Positions 32,458-40,946 of a stretch of 64,000 nucleotides of DNA are shown here, piece after piece. Under the pieces are notes generated by a model. It was not told where the DNA came from. It worked only from the letters and a program-made list of their open reading frames with translations, and did no database searches. Position numbers and translations under genes: made by a program. Source of the stretch: a virus. The DNA is taken from the IMG/VR virus record IMGVR_UViG_3300027704_000009, positions 62,001 through 126,000 of that record; one strand, given 5' to 3'. Every line of letters begins with the position of its first letter. Positions within the stretch are counted from its first letter, which is position 1.

Positions 32458-32480
32458 ACTTCTTTCCATGTAATACTAGT

Positions 32481-32510
32481 ATTATACAGTATTTAGGTAC
32501 TACTTGTCAA
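32481..32510 (-). promoter_or_regulatory. Sigma70-type promoter (TTGACA-18-TATAAT)
   Basis: -35 at 32505-32510 and perfect -10 at 32481-32486, minus strand. The spacer also holds a late-like CTAAATAC. Confidence 0.65.
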
Positions 32511-32742
32511 GTATATTTTGTTTATCTTTTGCTTCTTGTTTTTCGGCTTGTAATTGGGTCTGTCTGTTCCAACGCCTAGATTGTTCTTCATTTGCTTCAG
32601 CCAACATAACGTTTAACTGCAATATTGCTTGTGTATTGCCAATACTCATAAAGAACTTCATACGACTGTGCAGTTGACTCACACGTTCAACTAAATCGTC
32701 TTCTTTTAATTTAGATAGGTCATCACCTCTAGGATCAAACAT
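32500..32742 (-). CDS. Hypothetical coiled-coil protein
   Basis: 80 residues, almost wholly helical and charged (LSKLKEDDLVERVSQLHSRM ...). No motif recognised. Overlaps the RpiB gene by 8 bases and carries the next promoter in its 3' end. Confidence 0.5.
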   Translation of the reverse strand: MFDPRGDDLSKLKEDDLVERVSQLHSRMKFFMSIGNTQAILQLNVMLAEANEEQSRRWNRQTQLQAEKQEAKDKQNILDK

Positions 32743-33196
32743 TTCGTAGTTTTCCTATTCTTTTTTCGTGTCTACCGCCTTCAAATTTTGTTGTAAAGAA
32801 TGCTTTAATCATGTCTTTAACATCTGTAATTTTAACAAAATCTGAACCTAAACACAATACATTTATATCATTGTGCTCACGAGCCATTTGGACTTCTCTA
32901 ATATTTCTACAGTTAGCCGCTCTAATGTGCGGATATCTGTTTGCGGCAATAGTTACACCAAATCCTGAACCACAAATTATGATTCCATGGGATTGGTATT
33001 CTAAGTTATTTGCAACTTCATGTACTATATCGGGATAATCTACAGACTTGTCATCATATGCTCCAACATCTGCTAATACACTAATGTTGAATAATGTAAC
33101 TTCTTCTTCTTTGTTTGGTGCTACATATTGATATATGAAGTTTTTAAGTTTTACACCTCTGTGGTCACTTCCCATTGATAAACTAACATCTTGCAT
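32735..33196 (-). CDS. rpiB: Ribose-5-phosphate isomerase B
   Basis: 153 residues, full length. GSDHRG at 9-14, DYPD at 53-56, the active-site Cys75 in CGSGFG, AANRYPHIRAA and REHND at 106-110 all match RpiB. It interconverts ribulose-5-phosphate and ribose-5-phosphate. The product is the substrate for the PRPP synthetase encoded 2.6 kb upstream, so the phage can pull pentose phosphate into nucleotides. The ATG follows a late-like box by 5 bases; an AAAGGAG sits 10 bases upstream for longer transcripts. Confidence 0.88.
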   Translation of the reverse strand: MQDVSLSMGSDHRGVKLKNFIYQYVAPNKEEEVTLFNISVLADVGAYDDKSVDYPDIVHEVANNLEYQSHGIIICGSGFGVTIAANRYPHIRAANCRNIREVQMAREHNDINVLCLGSDFVKITDVKDMIKAFFTTKFEGGRHEKRIGKLRNV

Positions 33197-33201
33197 AATA
33201 G

Positions 33202-33209
33202 TATTTACT
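33202..33209 (-). promoter_or_regulatory. T4-type late promoter box (AGTAAATA)
   Basis: AGTAAATAC followed by TATTATG, placing the ATG of rpiB 5 bases after the box. Confidence 0.4.
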
Positions 33210-33213
33210 CCTT

Positions 33214-34452
33214 TTAAAAGTAACGTTGTATTCCACCTTCTCTGACTGTATCTAGTGTTAAGCAGTGTAAACCGCCGTCCCAGAAGTTTCTGTGTCTAAA
33301 ACGACAGTAGATTGGTTCTATATTGTGTTGTTTTAACTTGTCATGTACTTGTTTTTGATAATTCATTGATAATATAGTGTTTTGATTAACACTTAACATA
33401 TTAACTTCAAATTGTGTTTCTTCTGAATATCCAGTCCAAGTACTTAACCATTGTTCAATAAAACTTGTATATCCTGGATTATCTTTAGCATCGGGCGTCC
33501 ACCATTTTCCATCAGTTATGTGCTTTTGTTGTTGCCAACTGCCATACTCTGAATCCATAGTTTTCTCTTTACCTGTACCAATTTGTAAAACTTCCCAACC
33601 CGGTAATGTTTCTTTAAAATCATCTTTGTTTAAATACGAAGCGGCAATAACAAGACCAGGCTTTGGTAAATTAAACGTTGCATCACTATGTCCGCCATTG
33701 GCAGTATTAGTACGTTTAAACTCTGGATACAATTCCACCATAGCGTCATCTAAATTTTCAACATCTTTTGTGTCGATAATTAAAGTGTCGCCTACTCGTG
33801 TTACTGTTGGTGCCCAGAACCCCCAAGTATAACTCATTGCTTTAATGTATTCAGGATCATTAGTAAATGTACCTTCTGGTATACTTGGATCAAACCATTC
33901 TGCTTTATATGTTGTATCGTATTCAACATAAGACTTTCTAGGTATTAATGGTCCTCTAAATTTTCTTTTCTTTGGATCAACTGTTAATCTCAAATCTAAG
34001 CAATCTGGATTAATAAAGTTTTGCCCACTTGTTGTCATAAACTTATGAAACTCTGGATACTGTTGTGTTAACAATATCTTTTTACCCATTGTTATAAGAT
34101 AATCTCTAGGCATTAATGCAGGTTTAGGAATTCCGTTAAATGCAGACTTCGTATCTTCGTAGTATTCCATAATATTGTCATACCCAACACCATGTGTGCT
34201 AGTGTCTGCCAATGTTGCGGCTTGTGTTAAATTAGGGTGTAAACGAACAACGTCAACTCCAAGGTCTTCTAACGTCTTTTGGATATTGTCTAAATCTTCA
34301 TGTGTTTCGTATAATAGTTTTTGCAGTAAATCTCTTAACTTGTGATCTTTAATGTCTTCAAAAAACTCTGGCTTATACACGTTACCAAGTACTACTTGTT
34401 TTAATGGATCCCATCCATTGTATGCATTTGCTTCGTTAATTCTATATGTCAT
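33214..34452 (-). CDS. Glycine amidinotransferase/DDAH-like amidinotransferase
   Basis: 412 residues. The catalytic Cys is Cys397 in GGLHCLTLDT near the C-terminus, and the general-base His255 lies in NGGHSDATF, both at the places expected for the arginine:glycine amidinotransferase / dimethylarginine hydrolase superfamily (beta/alpha propeller). It would transfer an amidino group or hydrolyse a guanidine. Substrate not readable. It is adjacent to RpiB and a small GNAT-like gene in a tight operon. Host-derived origin is likely. Confidence 0.78.
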   Translation of the reverse strand: MTYRINEANAYNGWDPLKQVVLGNVYKPEFFEDIKDHKLRDLLQKLLYETHEDLDNIQKTLEDLGVDVVRLHPNLTQAATLADTSTHGVGYDNIMEYYEDTKSAFNGIPKPALMPRDYLITMGKKILLTQQYPEFHKFMTTSGQNFINPDCLDLRLTVDPKKRKFRGPLIPRKSYVEYDTTYKAEWFDPSIPEGTFTNDPEYIKAMSYTWGFWAPTVTRVGDTLIIDTKDVENLDDAMVELYPEFKRTNTANGGHSDATFNLPKPGLVIAASYLNKDDFKETLPGWEVLQIGTGKEKTMDSEYGSWQQQKHITDGKWWTPDAKDNPGYTSFIEQWLSTWTGYSEETQFEVNMLSVNQNTILSMNYQKQVHDKLKQHNIEPIYCRFRHRNFWDGGLHCLTLDTVREGGIQRYF

Positions 34453-34453
34453 T

Positions 34454-34876
34454 TTATAAAGGTCCTAATACCTCAAATCCTTCTATTTGTTTCTTATACG
34501 AATGTGCTTCACCTAGGTACATATACTTAAAACCTAAATCTCTGTATATTGCACATTCACTTCTTAAACTCTTTAAGCCTAAAAATAGTTTAGGATTTTT
34601 ATAATCCCAAGCAAACTGTAGTGCTTCTACATTTTCTTTATCTTGTCTGATAATAATACTAAATGCTACTAACTTGTCGTTATCATAATAGCCTATAACA
34701 TCATTGTTAGTATAATCACTTTCGAAGATAGGCATAACACTTTTAAACTTCTTGTACCTACAGTACTTTTTGTAGATTTCGTTTAATTCTGGTATATTAA
34801 CTGATTTGAGAATTTTGTAGTTGTCCATTGGACTATAATTACACTTGGATAAATCAACACGGGCATATACTGACAT
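34454..34876 (-). CDS. GNAT-like (aminoacyl-tRNA protein transferase-like) acetyltransferase
   Basis: 140 residues. A GNAT-type core: IGYYDNDKLVAFSIIIRQ, then ALQFAWDYKNPKLFLGLKSL and a C-terminal YRDLGFKYMYLGE strand. This resembles the C-terminal domain of arginyl/leucyl-tRNA-protein transferases, which share the GNAT fold. Acceptor unknown. CAGGAG and a late box precede the ATG. Confidence 0.55.
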   Translation of the reverse strand: MSVYARVDLSKCNYSPMDNYKILKSVNIPELNEIYKKYCRYKKFKSVMPIFESDYTNNDVIGYYDNDKLVAFSIIIRQDKENVEALQFAWDYKNPKLFLGLKSLRSECAIYRDLGFKYMYLGEAHSYKKQIEGFEVLGPL

Positions 34877-34902
34877 AGTTACTACTCCTGATTATTAAGT
34901 AG

Positions 34903-34910
34903 TATTTATG
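34903..34910 (-). promoter_or_regulatory. T4-type late promoter box (CATAAATA)
   Basis: CATAAATAC on the minus strand, 26 bases before the ATG at 34876; overlaps the stop of the gene upstream. Confidence 0.5.
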
Positions 34911-35388
34911 GTTTTTCCGTTCTCCAAGAGACCACATCATCATAGTTCTCTTTTGACCAGTTATCGTAATATCCTTGTTTATCAAGGTGTTTACTTGCAT
35001 TATTTAATTTGCTTAATCTTTGTACTAGTATTAATATCGCTTTACCGAAGTTCATGTGTACTCCGTTAACAATTTCTTCATCTAACGGGTGATCTTCTAG
35101 TGCTACAACATCTTTCTTCATAGCAATTAAATTAAACTGCTTTACTAATAAAGATAATTCGCTTGGTGTGAATGTGTTTGTGTCTGCATACAATACAACA
35201 ACTTCGTACTTGTCGTCCCATTCTATTAAGTCAATTAATGTAGAAGCAGTCGTAACCGCATCTACTTTAGTATACTGGATTTTATCTACTGCCATAGCCT
35301 GTTTAGCAAATGGGCAAGGCACTGTGCCTATTGTTTCGTTATGCACAGAAACAAAATTTAAAATCCATGTTTTAATTTCTTCAATCAC
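34906..35388 (-). CDS. Hypothetical protein with PCPFAK motif
   Basis: 160 residues, GTG start at 35388 overlapping the MazG stop by four bases (GTGA). N-terminal NETIGTVPCPFAKQAM segment, then an alternating alpha/beta core. Not assigned; related proteins are known to me only as uncharacterised. It belongs to the MazG-PRPP synthetase operon and may share its nucleotide theme. Confidence 0.55.
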   Translation of the reverse strand: MIEEIKTWILNFVSVHNETIGTVPCPFAKQAMAVDKIQYTKVDAVTTASTLIDLIEWDDKYEVVVLYADTNTFTPSELSLLVKQFNLIAMKKDVVALEDHPLDEEIVNGVHMNFGKAILILVQRLSKLNNASKHLDKQGYYDNWSKENYDDVVSWRTEKP

Positions 35389-35792
35389 AAATCGCCGTCT
35401 TGCCTATTCTCTGAATAGTGAACATCGAATTCACCGCCTGGATAACGTGCTTTAAGTTTGTTTACATTTTCTGCAACTACTTCATTAGGGTCAATACCCA
35501 ATGCCCTGCAACTATTAATCCAATACCAAATAATATCACCAAGTTCTCGTTTAGCATGAAAGATAGTTTCATTATCCAACGGTTTACCTTGAAATATACA
35601 TTTTTTAACAATTTCTGCAAACTCTCCTCCTTCGCTCGCCATTCCAATCGAGCCTGTTAATAGTAATGCCATGTTAACACCACTGTCTTTTTCTAGTTTC
35701 TCTAACTGTGAAGTTAGTCCACCAGTTTCGTTACTTTGTAAAGAAGTTACCTTCTCTACGAATTCTTGATATTTATTTAGGTCTACCTGCAT
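35385..35792 (-). CDS. mazG: MazG-like nucleotide pyrophosphohydrolase
   Basis: 135 residues. The metal-binding signature of all-alpha NTP pyrophosphohydrolases is present: EGGEFAEIVKK (ExxE-type, about 54-64) and ELGDIIWYW (ExxD-type, about 82-90). It would hydrolyse (d)NTPs or (p)ppGpp-like nucleotides to monophosphates. Overlaps the end of the PRPP synthetase gene by 20 bases. Phage MazG is thought to tune nucleotide pools or stringent response. Confidence 0.82.
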   Translation of the reverse strand: MQVDLNKYQEFVEKVTSLQSNETGGLTSQLEKLEKDSGVNMALLLTGSIGMASEGGEFAEIVKKCIFQGKPLDNETIFHAKRELGDIIWYWINSCRALGIDPNEVVAENVNKLKARYPGGEFDVHYSENRQDGDL

Positions 35793-36759
35793 TAACTACT
35801 CCGTTTTTTAGTGTGGTATTGAACAATGAAGAAACACTTTCTTCATTTGTTATTCTTCTGATTGCTTCGCCGAACAAAGCACCCGTTGATAATTGAATTG
35901 TTTTCTTACACTCGTCGGGGCAACGCCACTCGATTGAATCTGTAATTACTAAACTGTCTAAACAACTGTTTTCTACTTTTTTACAAGCGTCATGTGTTAA
36001 TACACCGTGTGTTATGTATGCTCTAACAGATAATGCTCCTTGATCCATAATTACTTGTGCGGCATTACATAATGTTCCACCGCTATCAATAATGTCATCT
36101 ACTAATATTGCGTGTTTGCCTTCTACATCTCCTATTAGTCCCATTACTTCGCTTTCGCCTGCTTTGGGTCTACGTTTGTCTACAATAGCAATATCACCAT
36201 TAAACATTTCTGCAAATTTTCTAGCTCGTACTGTACCACCAGCATCCGGTGAAACAAATACAGTTTCAATAAATGTGTTGTCGTACATACCAAGTCTACG
36301 TTTGATATCTTTTGCAAATACAATACGACTTGTTAAGTCATCTACAGGAATATCAAAAAATCCTTGTATCTGTCCTGCGTGTAAGTCCATTGTAAGAACT
36401 CTGTCTGCACCTGATTCTGTAATTAAGTTTGCTACTAGTTTTGCCGTGATAGGAGTACGTGAAGCACTCTTACGGTCTTGTCTGGCATAGCCAAAGTAAG
36501 GAATAACTGCGGTAATACGTTTAGCACTACTACGTTTTGCGGCATCAATCATAACCATTAATTCCATAAGGTTATCATTAACTGGTGAACTTGTAGATTG
36601 GATAATAAAGACGTCTTCTCCTCTGAGATTTTCTAAAAACTCAACACTACATTCGCCGTCAGCGAATTTAGATATTTTAGAGGGAACAATGTTAGTGAAG
36701 CAATGTTCAGCAACTGCGTTAGCGAGTTCCTGATTGCTATTTCCTGCGATGATTTTCAT
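35773..36759 (-). CDS. prs: Ribose-phosphate pyrophosphokinase (PRPP synthetase)
   Basis: 328 residues, full length. YFGYARQDRK at 88-97, DLHAGQIQGFFD at 125-136, KRRPKAGESEVMG (flexible loop, 195-207) and the PRPP-binding LVDDIIDSGGTL at 219-230 are all intact. It makes PRPP from ribose-5-phosphate and ATP for purine, pyrimidine and NAD synthesis. First gene of an operon with MazG. A strong sigma70-type promoter at 36788-36816 and CGGAG mark it as early. Confidence 0.93.
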   Translation of the reverse strand: MKIIAGNSNQELANAVAEHCFTNIVPSKISKFADGECSVEFLENLRGEDVFIIQSTSSPVNDNLMELMVMIDAAKRSSAKRITAVIPYFGYARQDRKSASRTPITAKLVANLITESGADRVLTMDLHAGQIQGFFDIPVDDLTSRIVFAKDIKRRLGMYDNTFIETVFVSPDAGGTVRARKFAEMFNGDIAIVDKRRPKAGESEVMGLIGDVEGKHAILVDDIIDSGGTLCNAAQVIMDQGALSVRAYITHGVLTHDACKKVENSCLDSLVITDSIEWRCPDECKKTIQLSTGALFGEAIRRITNEESVSSLFNTTLKNGVVNAGRPK

Positions 36760-36787
36760 TGAAACTCCGTTGGTATATTATATTCTA

Positions 36788-36816
36788 ATTATAATACAAA
36801 CGTAGAGTGAAGTCAA
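36788..36816 (-). promoter_or_regulatory. Sigma70-type promoter (TTGACT-17-TATAAT)
   Basis: -35 at 36811-36816 and perfect -10 at 36788-36793, minus strand, for prs-mazG. Confidence 0.7.
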
Positions 36817-36834
36817 GTAAATTCTAAAAAAGAA

Positions 36835-37566
36835 TTACCAAGATAATGCTGTTCTTGTCCAAATTGCAGTACTGCCGTCGTAGTCTGCTATACATACATA
36901 TAGGTAACTGGCATCGTATGCCACCATGCCTGCAGTATGTCCTGCTACGCCAACATTTGTTGCTGGTGTTAATGCAACTACACCTTTTGCAACCTGTGGG
37001 CCACTCAATAATTGAACTGTAATAGTTGAACCATTGTCATCTGAAGAAAAACGTAACAAGTGATTACCTGTTGCACTGAATGTGACTACGTTTGAGGCGT
37101 ATCCTTGTAAAGCGTCTGTTCCATGTGATACAGTCGCTGGTAAAGTTAAAGTATGTGCAACACTTGAGATGTTAATCATAACATCTACTTCGGCATATTT
37201 GCCTGTTGCGGGCCAGTTACTAAAACCTTGTGTTACACTACCACTAGTTGTAAGTGTTTGGTAACCACCGCTTTGATAGTTAACAGTAAAAGTCCCTGTT
37301 ACAGTACCAATTGCGTTTTTAGTTCTAACTGCTCTGTTTAACTCAACGTTATATATAGTGTTTCCACCCATATCATTATCAAGTGATGTACCTGTTAATG
37401 CGGATTTTAAAACTACTTTTGTTTGTAAGTCTTCAATCTCAGTTTTAGCATAACCTAGGTTAGTCTTTACGTTAGTAAAGTTGTCTCTAAATCCTTGTGA
37501 ACTGTTATCCTGTCCTGCGACTGGAAACGTACCGTCTATATTTGTTGTATTAATCGAACTAGCCAT
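36835..37566 (-). CDS. Tail-fibre/baseplate protein
   Basis: 243 residues. N-terminal GTFPVAGQDNSSQGFRDNF and a following coiled coil, a beta-rich middle with tandem Thr/Ser/Gly strands, and a C-terminal tip ending YDASYLYVCIADYDGSTAIW. The N-terminal block recurs, from memory, in fibre proteins of marine T4-like phages, and the C-terminal tip is shared with the 40947 gene. A late box and GGAG are upstream. Confidence 0.7.
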   Translation of the reverse strand: MASSINTTNIDGTFPVAGQDNSSQGFRDNFTNVKTNLGYAKTEIEDLQTKVVLKSALTGTSLDNDMGGNTIYNVELNRAVRTKNAIGTVTGTFTVNYQSGGYQTLTTSGSVTQGFSNWPATGKYAEVDVMINISSVAHTLTLPATVSHGTDALQGYASNVVTFSATGNHLLRFSSDDNGSTITVQLLSGPQVAKGVVALTPATNVGVAGHTAGMVAYDASYLYVCIADYDGSTAIWTRTALSW

Positions 37567-37602
37567 ATTTTTTTAACTCCAGTATTACTTTATGTTGTAA
37601 TA

Positions 37603-37614
37603 TATTTATTTATC
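37603..37614 (-). promoter_or_regulatory. Two overlapping late promoter boxes (GATAAATAAATA)
   Basis: GATAAATA and AATAAATA overlap on the minus strand, about 37 bases before the ATG at 37566. Confidence 0.55.
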
Positions 37615-37620
37615 ATTTAT

Positions 37621-39939
37621 TTAAGGTAAGTCTATTATCTGAACTCTTGGGAATTTAATATAATGATTACCTTCGGTAATATCTGTGCGTCTTACGTCGA
37701 TATTAGGGAAAAATCTTGTATTTGTACTATCTACACTAGTTGTAGTCGAATCAAACGTTGTTTCTCCACCTACTAACCATGCTGTTGGACTACTAGTTTT
37801 ATCGTAGTTTTTACTAAAGTATTGGTCAACTACATATCTATCTACTGTAAAATCAATCTTGTTTAAGTCAACACCATCGTTAATACTTAGGTAATAAAGA
37901 ATACGTTTACCTGCACCTGGTTTCAAATATGCAATAACACACGCACTAGTGAATCCTAAAATGGTTCCATCATCTTGTACACTAGTCATCCAACGTGGAA
38001 GTGTTCTACTATCCTGGATACCTAGTTTATCTTCAACACGTTTTTTCATACGACTTAAACTTGCTGGATATAAAATTTTGTTATTGTTTGCACTTGCTCT
38101 TAATGTAGAGTTTTCAATGTGTGCAGACTCATCAGCAGTAATAGGGTTATTAATACTTGAGTATTTAATTTCTAAGTTACTAGTTGTTAACGTTGTTCCT
38201 GCTGGAGCGTCGAATTTGTCTAGTACTTCAACATACACAACATCATATATATGATTGTTATCGTTGTCAGTTGCTTTTGCAGTTTTAAAGTCACCAAAAC
38301 GTAAATTTATGTTATGATGGTTTCTATAAACACTTTCAAAGTACTTGCTCAATGTGTTTGCTGGTAGTCCTGGTAAAAACAACATTCTTGGGTATGCTTG
38401 TCTACCAAAGTAAATGTCTCTTGCTCTGTATAAATCTTCGTCTGGGATATCCTGTCTATTATAGATAACATTTTCCCATATGTTTCTATCAGTTTGTGTA
38501 GGCAATAAGTCGATATATAAGTCTTCATAAGGAGCACTATACTCGTTCTTAACTACAACACTAAATGTTCTAGTATTGTACAATGTACCTGTATTATCTC
38601 TTGCCTTAATTGTAAAATTATATGTTCCATCAACTGTAGTTGTTGCTGAACTAGTTACCACATCTAATTTTGTTGTTCCTGAGTCCATTTGGAATGTTTT
38701 AAAACTTGCTCTGCCTTCTAATTCTCCAGTGGAGTTTAGTAGTAGTCCTTGTGGCAGTTTACTACCTGCTTGTAGTTCGTATATAAGTTTTGTATTGTTC
38801 TTACTACTTGCATTTACATACAATGTACTAACTGCACCGGCTTGTAATATGCCTAAATTTTTAACAGTATTCCAAGTAATATCTAAATCTTTATTAGTTA
38901 TTAATTGCATTGTAAACGTATGTGTATCACTAAAGTTAGCCGCATCGCTTGTTCTTGCCGCTTTAACTGTAAATGAATAATCTTGTATAACTTTGTTTAA
39001 GTATGGAAGTTTACCATGTATCCAACCTGTTCCAGAATCAATAGTTAATCCCGATGGTGTTGCTCCACTTTCAATACTGTATGTAATATCGGCGCCACTG
39101 TAGTCAATAGCATCTACTTTAAAACTAAACATATTGTCGTGCAAGAATGTTCCAATTTTAGTTGCACTGTGTCTAATAATTGGACCATATGCACTACTTG
39201 TATCTGATTGGATTAAGTTGTCATCTTTATCAGCAGTAATTGTGTTACTATCTGCTTTTAAATCAAATGCACCATATACATATATACTAAATTCCTTAAC
39301 GATAAATGCTTTACCGTCACTTGCTCTAACAACAAAGTGATGTCTTTTACTGTAACTACCAACACCTGTACCAAAGTCGAATATAACTGTATCAAATGCT
39401 GAAGTATCAAAACTTCCTGCTTCACTTGATCCGTCTACTAACTGTGGTTGAATAAATCCGTTAACATAACCATCGGTTGTCAACTTTGTTCCAACAGGCA
39501 ATGTACCACTTAACAATTCGTATGTTAGTGTATCTTCACTATCGCTGTCATTTACTATAATCTTTTTATTAATATACTGGAAATCTATAAAGTCACCTAA
39601 ATCTGATGCACTTTCCCATACTGGAACGTCTTGTCCTGTAACGATTAATTGGAATGTTTTGTCGTTAACAATACCGGTTGAATCTTTTGCTCTAATAGTG
39701 AACTTGCTGGCAACATCTCTGCTTACTTCCACAGGTACGCCTTGGATAACCTTTCTAGGGTTACCAAATAATGTACCATTACTTGCTAGTTCGATACCGT
39801 CAGGTAATGTTCCAGAAACAACTGAATACGCAATAACACCCGAAGACGGGTCTCTTGCGTCTAAAGAGAATCTGTAGAATTGACCTTCTTGTATTACGCC
39901 TAGGTTACTTGTGGTTGTGTACCAAACTGGTGCCGCCAT
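37621..39939 (-). CDS. Large baseplate/tail protein with Ig-like repeats
   Basis: 772 residues. At least four Ig-like (He_PIG/cadherin-like) units are visible by their signature: YSVVSGTLPDGIELASNGTL, YELLSGTLPVGTKLTTDG, YSIESGATPSGLTIDSGTG and YELQAGSKLPQGLLLNSTG, spaced over the first 450 residues. The C-terminal 300 residues carry no repeat and include NLEIKYSSINNPITADES. Such proteins form tail or baseplate adhesins. A perfect late box lies upstream. Confidence 0.75.
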   Translation of the reverse strand: MAAPVWYTTTSNLGVIQEGQFYRFSLDARDPSSGVIAYSVVSGTLPDGIELASNGTLFGNPRKVIQGVPVEVSRDVASKFTIRAKDSTGIVNDKTFQLIVTGQDVPVWESASDLGDFIDFQYINKKIIVNDSDSEDTLTYELLSGTLPVGTKLTTDGYVNGFIQPQLVDGSSEAGSFDTSAFDTVIFDFGTGVGSYSKRHHFVVRASDGKAFIVKEFSIYVYGAFDLKADSNTITADKDDNLIQSDTSSAYGPIIRHSATKIGTFLHDNMFSFKVDAIDYSGADITYSIESGATPSGLTIDSGTGWIHGKLPYLNKVIQDYSFTVKAARTSDAANFSDTHTFTMQLITNKDLDITWNTVKNLGILQAGAVSTLYVNASSKNNTKLIYELQAGSKLPQGLLLNSTGELEGRASFKTFQMDSGTTKLDVVTSSATTTVDGTYNFTIKARDNTGTLYNTRTFSVVVKNEYSAPYEDLYIDLLPTQTDRNIWENVIYNRQDIPDEDLYRARDIYFGRQAYPRMLFLPGLPANTLSKYFESVYRNHHNINLRFGDFKTAKATDNDNNHIYDVVYVEVLDKFDAPAGTTLTTSNLEIKYSSINNPITADESAHIENSTLRASANNNKILYPASLSRMKKRVEDKLGIQDSRTLPRWMTSVQDDGTILGFTSACVIAYLKPGAGKRILYYLSINDGVDLNKIDFTVDRYVVDQYFSKNYDKTSSPTAWLVGGETTFDSTTTSVDSTNTRFFPNIDVRRTDITEGNHYIKFPRVQIIDLP

Positions 39940-39963
39940 TAAATTATCCTTTAATTACACTAG

Positions 39964-39971
39964 TATTTATA
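39964..39971 (-). promoter_or_regulatory. Perfect T4-type late promoter box (TATAAATA)
   Basis: TATAAATAC on the minus strand, 24 bases before the ATG at 39939; AAAGGAT lies between. Confidence 0.65.
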
Positions 39972-39973
39972 TA

Positions 39974-40933
39974 CTATAGTGCCGCTATTCTCGTCTGAAA
40001 ATCAGCGAAGTCTGTACTTGCCGCGACAGTTGATTTTAACGTTGCTAAAGTAATTGTGATATCAGTTACTAATGCTACTGTACCGTTTTCGTCTTTAAAT
40101 GTAATTGTTCTATCAGCAGTTGGGTCTGTAACTGTTAATGTTGTTTCAAAATCATCAGCAGTTGCACCTTCAAATGTTAACTGGTTCTGTACTATAACAT
40201 CAGTTGTTTCTAATGTAGTAGTTGTACCTTGTACAACTAAATTACCCGCTACGTTTAAGTTTTGAACGTTTGTGGCACCTGTTGCAGTTATGTTAACACT
40301 AGTTGTGTCAGTGTTATTAATGTCTGCTGTCATTGTACTTGTCATAACACCAGTAAATGTACCACTAATACTACCACTAGCATCTACGTTTACTACGTTA
40401 AGAGCTCCCCAACGATTAGTTCCTCCGCCAAGGTTTTGTGTAGTACTTACTGGTAAAAAGTCTGTGCTTGATTTTGCATTAAATGTAATAGTGTTTGATG
40501 CACTGGCACCAAGTGTTGTATTACCTACTACAAAACTACCAGCAGTCATTGTTCCGGAACTCGTAATATCACCTGTTACGTCAAGTGCTACTGTTGGAGC
40601 ATTATTTTTAATACCAACAAAACCATTGCTTCCTTTAACATATAAAACGTTACTTGCTAAGTCTGTGTTAATAGTAAAGTTATAATTACCGTTGTTTGGA
40701 TTAATAATTGTATCGCCGGTTACTTTAAAAGCACCTGAATCTGCAGGATTCATGATAACATCAGTTGTTCCTGCGATACTGTCAGCAGTAATATTTAAAT
40801 TACTATTAACTGCATCATATGTCCACACATCGTCGAAGTTTAAATTGATTTTTTCAAATGCCGCACGAAGTAAGTCGCCTGTACCGTCGTCTGCGTTTGT
40901 ACCAATGTTAATTACTCTTTTAGTTCCAGCCAT
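39974..40933 (-). CDS. Tail-fibre protein
   Basis: 319 residues. N-terminal INIGTNADDGTGDLLRAAFE attachment-type block, then long Thr/Asn/Ala/Gly-rich beta repeats and a C-terminal ADFQTRIAAL helix. The N-terminal block is shared with the next gene upstream (INIGSSANDGAGDPLRTAFT), so the two are paralogues. No enzymatic motif. Late structural gene. Confidence 0.72.
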   Translation of the reverse strand: MAGTKRVINIGTNADDGTGDLLRAAFEKINLNFDDVWTYDAVNSNLNITADSIAGTTDVIMNPADSGAFKVTGDTIINPNNGNYNFTINTDLASNVLYVKGSNGFVGIKNNAPTVALDVTGDITSSGTMTAGSFVVGNTTLGASASNTITFNAKSSTDFLPVSTTQNLGGGTNRWGALNVVNVDASGSISGTFTGVMTSTMTADINNTDTTSVNITATGATNVQNLNVAGNLVVQGTTTTLETTDVIVQNQLTFEGATADDFETTLTVTDPTADRTITFKDENGTVALVTDITITLATLKSTVAASTDFADFQTRIAAL

Positions 40934-40946
40934 AATCTATCTCCTA

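Noticed and set aside
36821-36837. Hairpin AATTC/GAATT between prs promoter and fibre gene as terminator
   Set aside because: Only 5 base pairs, too weak to call.
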